Assembly: GCF_002286935.1 (NCBI RefSeq)
Contig: NZ_MVOH01000007.1
Location: forward strand, 1 to 64,000
Source of the DNA: Bifidobacterium criceti
GTDB lineage: Bacteria; Actinomycetota; Actinomycetes; Actinomycetales; Bifidobacteriaceae
Direction: 5' to 3'
DNA length: 64,000 bases
Numbering within the stretch: the first letter of the stretch is position 1; every line of letters begins with the position of its first letter. The notes below the pieces were generated by a model. It was given only the letters and a program-made list of their open reading frames with translations. It was not told where the DNA came from and did no database searches. The translations under genes and the position numbers were made by a program. Below are positions 59,267 to 64,000 of this stretch, in pieces.

Positions 59267-60880
59267 ATGGCATGCACAACCATTCTCGTCGGCAGGGGCG
59301 CGAGCTACGACGGGTCGACGATCATCGCGCGCAACGAGGACGACGAACCGGGATCGTTCAACAACAAGAAACTGATCATCGTCCGTCCCGAAGACCAACC
59401 GTGCACGTACACGAGCGTCAACGGACATCTGACGATCGACCTTCCCGACGATCCGCTCCAGTATTCGCAGACGCCGAACGCGTTCACGAGCGACGGCGTC
59501 TGGGGAGAGGCGGGCATCAACGAGGCGAACGTCGCGATGACGGCGACCGAGACGATCACGTCGAACGCACGCGTCCTCGGAGCCGATCCGCTCGTCCCGT
59601 ACACGCCCGCGGTCGGCAAGCCGGGCGACGCCGATTACGTGCCGGAAGCGGCCGGTGGCATAGGCGAGGAGGACCTCGTCACGATTGTGCTGCCGTACAT
59701 CCGCACCGCGCGCGAAGGCGTCAAGCGCCTCGGTGCGCTGCTGGAAAAGTACGGCACATACGAAAGCAACGGCATCGGGTTCTCGGACGCGCACGAGGTG
59801 TGGTGGATCGAGACGGTCGGCGGCCACCATTGGATCGCGCGCCGTGTGCCCGACGACTGCTACGTCGTCAACCCGAACCGTCTCGGCATCGACGAGTTCG
59901 ATTTCGAGGACGCGTACGGTGAACAGCGCGATTACATGTGCTCCGCGGACCTGCGTGAGTTCATGGACGTCCACCATCTCAACGTCGATTTCGCGCTCGA
60001 AGGGCGGTTCGATCCGCGTGACGCGTTCGGTTCGCATTCGGACATGGACCACGTCTACAACACGCCGCGCGCGTGGATGATCGAGAAATACTTCAATCCG
60101 CTCGACGAGACATGGGACGGACCGGACGCGGACGTGCGCCCGGATGACGACGACATCCCATGGTGCCGCCAGCCGGACAAGAAGATCACGATCGAGGACG
60201 TCGACTACGCGCTCTCGCTGCACTACCAGGGCACGCAGTACGATCCGTACGGCAAGCGCGGCGACGCCACGACGCGCCACATGTACCGCCCCGCGGGCAT
60301 CAACCGCACATGCGAACGCTCGATCATGCAGATCCGCCCGTACGCGCCGCAAGCCGACCGCGCGATCCATTGGATCACGTTCGCGTCGACGCCGTTCAAC
60401 GCGACCGTCCCGTTCTTCGCGAACGTCGACGCGATGCCGGCATACGTGAGCAATACGACGCCCGAAGTCACGCTCGACAGCTACTACTGGGCGAGCCGTC
60501 TGCTCGCGGTCCTCGGTGATTCCGATTATGCGGGCACCGCGGAGCAGATCGCGCACTACAAGCAGACGGTCGCCGCACTTGGCCATCAGATGGTCTTCGC
60601 GACCGACGAACAGCTCGCGCGCCTCGGCGGCGACGCGACGTACGACGCCGCCGCGCGCGGCACGAAGGACGAGGAACTCGGCATCCCCGCGGACGTCGAA
60701 CCGGTCGAACCGAAGGACATCACCGACGTGACGCGCAATGCGCAGGCGCGCGAGGTGCTCGCGGCCGCGAACGACGCGACCGCGAAGCAGCTCAAGGCGC
60801 AGACACAGACGATCATCGCGCAGTGCCTGCAGGCGACGAGCGTCAACATGAAGAACGCGTTCAGCATGGCCGACTTCTAA
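59267..60880 (+). CDS. C69-family dipeptidase (paralogue 2)
   Basis: 537 residues. ATG 59267 (AAAGAGG upstream) gives MACTTILVGRGAS with the nucleophilic Cys3. The Ntn-hydrolase core DGSTIIARNEDDE and GGHHWIARRVPDDCY are conserved. It shares a 48-nt identical tract with paralogue 1 (59817-59864 and 1581-1628). It is immediately upstream of paralogue 3 and separated from it by a terminator. Confidence 0.92.
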   Translation: MACTTILVGRGASYDGSTIIARNEDDEPGSFNNKKLIIVRPEDQPCTYTSVNGHLTIDLPDDPLQYSQTPNAFTSDGVWGEAGINEANVAMTATETITSNARVLGADPLVPYTPAVGKPGDADYVPEAAGGIGEEDLVTIVLPYIRTAREGVKRLGALLEKYGTYESNGIGFSDAHEVWWIETVGGHHWIARRVPDDCYVVNPNRLGIDEFDFEDAYGEQRDYMCSADLREFMDVHHLNVDFALEGRFDPRDAFGSHSDMDHVYNTPRAWMIEKYFNPLDETWDGPDADVRPDDDDIPWCRQPDKKITIEDVDYALSLHYQGTQYDPYGKRGDATTRHMYRPAGINRTCERSIMQIRPYAPQADRAIHWITFASTPFNATVPFFANVDAMPAYVSNTTPEVTLDSYYWASRLLAVLGDSDYAGTAEQIAHYKQTVAALGHQMVFATDEQLARLGGDATYDAAARGTKDEELGIPADVEPVEPKDITDVTRNAQAREVLAAANDATAKQLKAQTQTIIAQCLQATSVNMKNAFSMADF

Positions 60881-60944
60881 ACGCGCGCGTTCCGTTGGAG
60901 CGGACGTCCGCCGAGTGCGGACGTCGCGCCGTCAATGCGGCCTC

Positions 60945-60982
60945 CGCCGGTGGCGGACGCACTCATGCGTCCGCCACCGGCG
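60945..60982 (+). terminator. 17-bp stem terminator of dipeptidase 2
   Basis: Arms 60945-60961 and 60966-60982 are perfectly complementary with a CTCA loop; TATTTC follows. Confidence 0.85.
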
Positions 60983-61071
60983 TATTTCGTATTATGGGTG
61001 GACGAATGCGGACGAACCGCCTAATCTCCTACAATATCCGCAGACGACATCCACGCACACATGGGAGAGAT

Positions 61072-62697
61072 ATGAGTTGTACGACACTGCTCGTCGGCAA
61101 GGACGCGAGCTTCGACGGATCGACGATCATCGCGCGCAACGAGGATTCCTGCTTCGGTGAGTTCGACCCGAAGCGTTTCGTCATCGTCACACCCGAAGCG
61201 CAACCGCGCACGTACACGACCGTGCAGAGCCATCTGACGATTGCACTGCCCGACGATCCGCTCCAGTATTCGTCGGTGCCGAACGCGGATCCACACATCG
61301 GATTGTGGGCGGAAGCGGGCGTCAACGAAGCGAACGTCGCGATGAGCGCGACCGAGACGATCACGACGAATGAGCGTGTCCTCGGTGCCGATCCGCTCGT
61401 CGCATACGCTCCCGCGCGCGGTGTGGAAGGTGAGGACGGGTACGAACCCGCGGTCGCGGGCGGCCTTGGCGAAGAGGACTTCGTGACCGTCGTGCTCCCG
61501 TATATCAAGACCGCGCGCGAAGGCGTCGAACGCCTCGGCGCGCTCCTCGAGGAGTACGGCACCTACGAATCCAACGGTGTCGCGTTCTCGGACGCGGACG
61601 AGATATGGTGGTTCGAATCGGTCGGCGGACACCATTGGATCGCGAAACGTGTCCCCGACGATTCGTATGTGACGATGCCGAACCAGCTCGGCATCGACGA
61701 ATTCGACATCGACGACGCGTACGGTGAGCAAATCGACTGCATGTGCAGCGCCGACCTCCGTTCGTTCATCGCGCGCAACCATCTCGACCTGTCCGTCGAA
61801 GGACTGTCCGCGTTCGATCCGCGCGCGGCATTCGGTTCGCATTCGGACTCCGACCACGTCTACAACACGCCGCGCGCATGGTATATGCAGCGGTACTTCA
61901 ACCCCTACGACGAAGTCTGGGACGGACCGGACGCCGACCACAAGCCGACGGGGGACGACATCCCGTGGGCGCGGCAGCCTGAGCGCAAGATCACGATCGA
62001 GGATGTCAAATATGTGCTCAGCTCGCACTACCAGGGGACCGAATTCGACCCCTACGGCACACTCGGTGACGATGTGACACGCCACCTCTACCGTCCGATC
62101 GGCATCAATCGGCAGAACCATCTCGCGGTCATGCAGATCCGTCCGTACCGTCCTCAGGTGAACCGCGCGATCCAGTGGCTCACGTACGCGTCGAACCCGT
62201 TCAACGCGCTCGTGCCGTTCTTCCCGAACGTCAACGACACGCCCGCGTATGTGCGCGACACGACGACGCGTGTGACGACCGAGAACATGTACTGGGAGAA
62301 CCGCATCATCGCGGCGTTGTGCGACGCGCAGTTCGCGCAGACGAGCGCAGCCGTCGAACGCTTCCAGCAGAAGATGGGCGCGCTTGGCAACCGCATCATC
62401 ATCGCAGCCGACGAACAGGTCGACCGTCTCGGTGGCGCCGACGTGCTCGCGGCGGCGGAACGTGAGGACGCATACGACGCGCAGTACGAGACGGAAGGCG
62501 TCGCCGAAGACGTCGAACCGATGGAACCGGACGACATCATCGCCGCCGTGCGCGACGCGGAAGTGCGCGACGTGCTCGCGGCCGCGAACGAGACGATCGC
62601 GCAGCAGCTCAAGGACAACACCGACGACCTGCTCGACAGTGTGCTGTACACGGTGAGCATGGGTATGAAGAACGGATTCAATAGATCCGACAACTGA
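61072..62697 (+). CDS. C69-family dipeptidase (paralogue 3)
   Basis: 541 residues from ATG 61072 (GGGAGAGAT upstream), beginning MSCTTLLVGKDASFDGST with Cys3. Same Ntn-hydrolase family and layout as paralogues 1 and 2. It carries a 59-nt tract identical to paralogue 1 (61513-61571 and 1472-1530) and a further near-identical stretch coding NTPRAWYMQRY. Expected to hydrolyse dipeptides in the cytoplasm, perhaps with different preference. Confidence 0.92.
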   Translation: MSCTTLLVGKDASFDGSTIIARNEDSCFGEFDPKRFVIVTPEAQPRTYTTVQSHLTIALPDDPLQYSSVPNADPHIGLWAEAGVNEANVAMSATETITTNERVLGADPLVAYAPARGVEGEDGYEPAVAGGLGEEDFVTVVLPYIKTAREGVERLGALLEEYGTYESNGVAFSDADEIWWFESVGGHHWIAKRVPDDSYVTMPNQLGIDEFDIDDAYGEQIDCMCSADLRSFIARNHLDLSVEGLSAFDPRAAFGSHSDSDHVYNTPRAWYMQRYFNPYDEVWDGPDADHKPTGDDIPWARQPERKITIEDVKYVLSSHYQGTEFDPYGTLGDDVTRHLYRPIGINRQNHLAVMQIRPYRPQVNRAIQWLTYASNPFNALVPFFPNVNDTPAYVRDTTTRVTTENMYWENRIIAALCDAQFAQTSAAVERFQQKMGALGNRIIIAADEQVDRLGGADVLAAAEREDAYDAQYETEGVAEDVEPMEPDDIIAAVRDAEVRDVLAAANETIAQQLKDNTDDLLDSVLYTVSMGMKNGFNRSDN

Positions 62698-62700
62698 CAG

Positions 62701-62880
62701 GTTGTGCGGCGCGCGCGGTGGGTGCGCTGTTGGCGGCTGTGTTGTGCGGCGGTGCCGCAGAACACAGCCGTTTTTCTGTTGTAGGTGGCTGCTGTGTGCG
62801 CTGCTGCCGCCGTGTGCGGCCGTTTGTGGACGTTGGGTGGCTGTGTTGCGCGGCATCGCCGCCGCAGACAGCTGCATTCG
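62701..62880. repeat. 52-bp-period palindromic array, three units
   Basis: GCCGC cores at 62754, 62806 and 62858 are exactly 52 bp apart. The first unit forms a long nested hairpin: CGGCTGTGTT ... AACACAGCCG around GCGGC-GGT-GCCGC. The later units are more degenerate. It fills the gap between dipeptidase 3 and fhs; no gene seen. Confidence 0.8.
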
Positions 62881-63005
62881 CACACCGCACCCCCCACTGT
62901 TTCGCACAGTGACACGTCCGCGTCCACGGCCGCGGTGTGCTGATATGTTGGGAAGGCACCAACATCCGGACACTACATCCAATATCCGTGGAAAGGAACG
63001 TGACC

Positions 63006-64000
63006 GTGACGCTCATCGAGGAATTCACCAAACCTTACGGACTGGTAGACAAGATCGACGCATTCGGTTATCTCGACTCGCTCAACAACAACCCCGACGC
63101 CCCGCGCAAGCATGGCAAAGTCGTCCTCGTCACTGCGGATACGCCGCTCAAGGCGTCGCGTGGCGAAGGTAAGACGACGACGACGATCGCGCTCATCGAC
63201 GCGCTCAACGCGCGCGGCATCGACGCAGCCGCCGTGCTGCGCCAGCCGAGCATGGGCATCACGGCGGCCGGTTCGAAGGGCGGTGCGTCCGGCGGCGGCA
63301 AGGCGTCGCTCACGCATCCGGAGCTCATCGACTGGGGTCTGTGTGGGGAGATGGGCGCGATCGAGGCCGCGCAGAACCTGCTCGCGTCGTTCGCGGAGAA
63401 GGCCGTCGACGATGGGCTGCTCGACACGGTGATTGTTCCACGCGTCTCCGAAGTGCCGTCGCGCTCGCTGCGCAGCGTCGTCGTCGACGCCGGCAAGAAC
63501 GACGTGCATGAGAAGACCGTGCTCACGCCGACGTGCGAACTGATGCAGATCGTCGTCCTGTCGCGTTCGATGGACGAGATCGCGGAACGCGTCGCGAAGA
63601 TGATCGCCGGTACGAAGGACGGCAAAGCCGTGACGTTCGGTGAGTTCATCGACCTGTGGCGCATCACGAACATCCTCGCCGACGCCGTCAAGCCTGCGAA
63701 GACGGAGACGAAGAACGGTTCCCCCGTGTACGTGCACGGCGGTCCGTTCGCGAACGTGTCGATCGGCATTCCGTCGCTCGTGTCCGTCGAGATGGCGTGC
63801 GCGTTGCACGATGTCGTCATCGTCGAAGCCGGCTACGGCGCCGACGCGGGCGCGCAGAAATGGCTTGACATCGCGTGCCGCGAATACGGCGCACAGTGGC
63901 CGAGCGCGGCCGTCGTCGTGACGCGCGCGTCGACGTGGCGCGACGATCCCGCGCTCCAGTGGCGCTATCCGTTCCACGTGGAACGTCTTGAGGGACTCGG
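63006..64000 (+). CDS. fhs: Formate-tetrahydrofolate ligase, N-terminal part
   Basis: Runs off the window; ~331 residues visible. GTG 63006 is chosen because AAGGA lies 8 bp upstream; a GTG at 63000 is possible. ATP site SRGEGKTTTTIALIDAL, then LRQPSMGITAAGSKGGASGG and VHGGPFANVSIGIPSLV match the Fhs family. VEAGYGADAGAQKWLDI is the conserved E-A-G-F/Y-G-A-D motif. It makes 10-formyl-THF from formate. Confidence 0.93.
   Translation, partial: MTLIEEFTKPYGLVDKIDAFGYLDSLNNNPDAPRKHGKVVLVTADTPLKASRGEGKTTTTIALIDALNARGIDAAAVLRQPSMGITAAGSKGGASGGGKASLTHPELIDWGLCGEMGAIEAAQNLLASFAEKAVDDGLLDTVIVPRVSEVPSRSLRSVVVDAGKNDVHEKTVLTPTCELMQIVVLSRSMDEIAERVAKMIAGTKDGKAVTFGEFIDLWRITNILADAVKPAKTETKNGSPVYVHGGPFANVSIGIPSLVSVEMACALHDVVIVEAGYGADAGAQKWLDIACREYGAQWPSAAVVVTRASTWRDDPALQWRYPFHVERLEGL

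Noticed and set aside
61021-62982. 653-codon minus-strand frame opposite dipeptidase 3
   Set aside because: Shadow frame; crosses the intergenic repeat array.

Overview
The window is a 64 kb piece of a high-GC Gram-positive chromosome, very probably from Bifidobacterium or a close relative. Reasons: strong G/C preference at third codon positions, many GTG and apparently leaderless starts, several C69 (PepD-type) dipeptidases, the ftsY / amtB-glnB-glnD neighbourhood, the MurT/GatD pair, an Ino1-type inositol-phosphate synthase and an actinobacterial compact Tad pilus cluster. Species assignment is inference; no rRNA is present.

Layout. The left edge cuts through an IS256-type (IS1249-group-like) transposase, followed by tRNA-Lys and a first C69 dipeptidase convergent with a TetR regulator. 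ftsY (+) converges on a minus-strand polar amino-acid ABC operon (binding lipoprotein, two permeases, an ATC-hydrolase-family enzyme, and an ATPase gene that carries a frameshift in a CG repeat). Then comes the nitrogen-control group amtB-glnB-glnD. A dense cluster of DnaA-box-like 9-mers precedes an unrecognised 519-residue protein and the replicative helicase dnaB, followed by murT-gatD (lipid II amidation), a phasin-like protein, an ABC1/UbiB-type kinase and a glycerophosphodiesterase. The middle holds an SDR epimerase, upp, a Nudix/histidine-phosphatase fusion and ppk1.

From 29.8 to 34.3 kb lies a compact Tad/Flp pilus cluster, then dnaX-recR. The aspartate pathway follows: an aspartokinase split into a catalytic gene and an ACT regulatory gene, then asd. 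Further right are a DUF5701 protein, a zinc-ribbon/TM/PASTA surface protein, leuA, a class A penicillin-binding protein, ino1, the SRP RNA (ffs), a PAP2 phosphatase, topA-tmk-holB, the general PTS proteins HPr and enzyme I, a PEBP-family protein, two more C69 dipeptidases in tandem, and the start of formate-tetrahydrofolate ligase.

The most unusual features are non-coding. At least six intergenic regions carry short tandem arrays with a period of about 52 bp, each unit bearing inverted repeats whose arms differ between loci but remain complementary. There is also an 80-bp perfect palindrome between leuA and the PBP gene, a DnaA-box cluster containing a 20-bp perfect palindrome, a parS-like site inside the pilus cluster, and a candidate small RNA upstream of the pilus genes.
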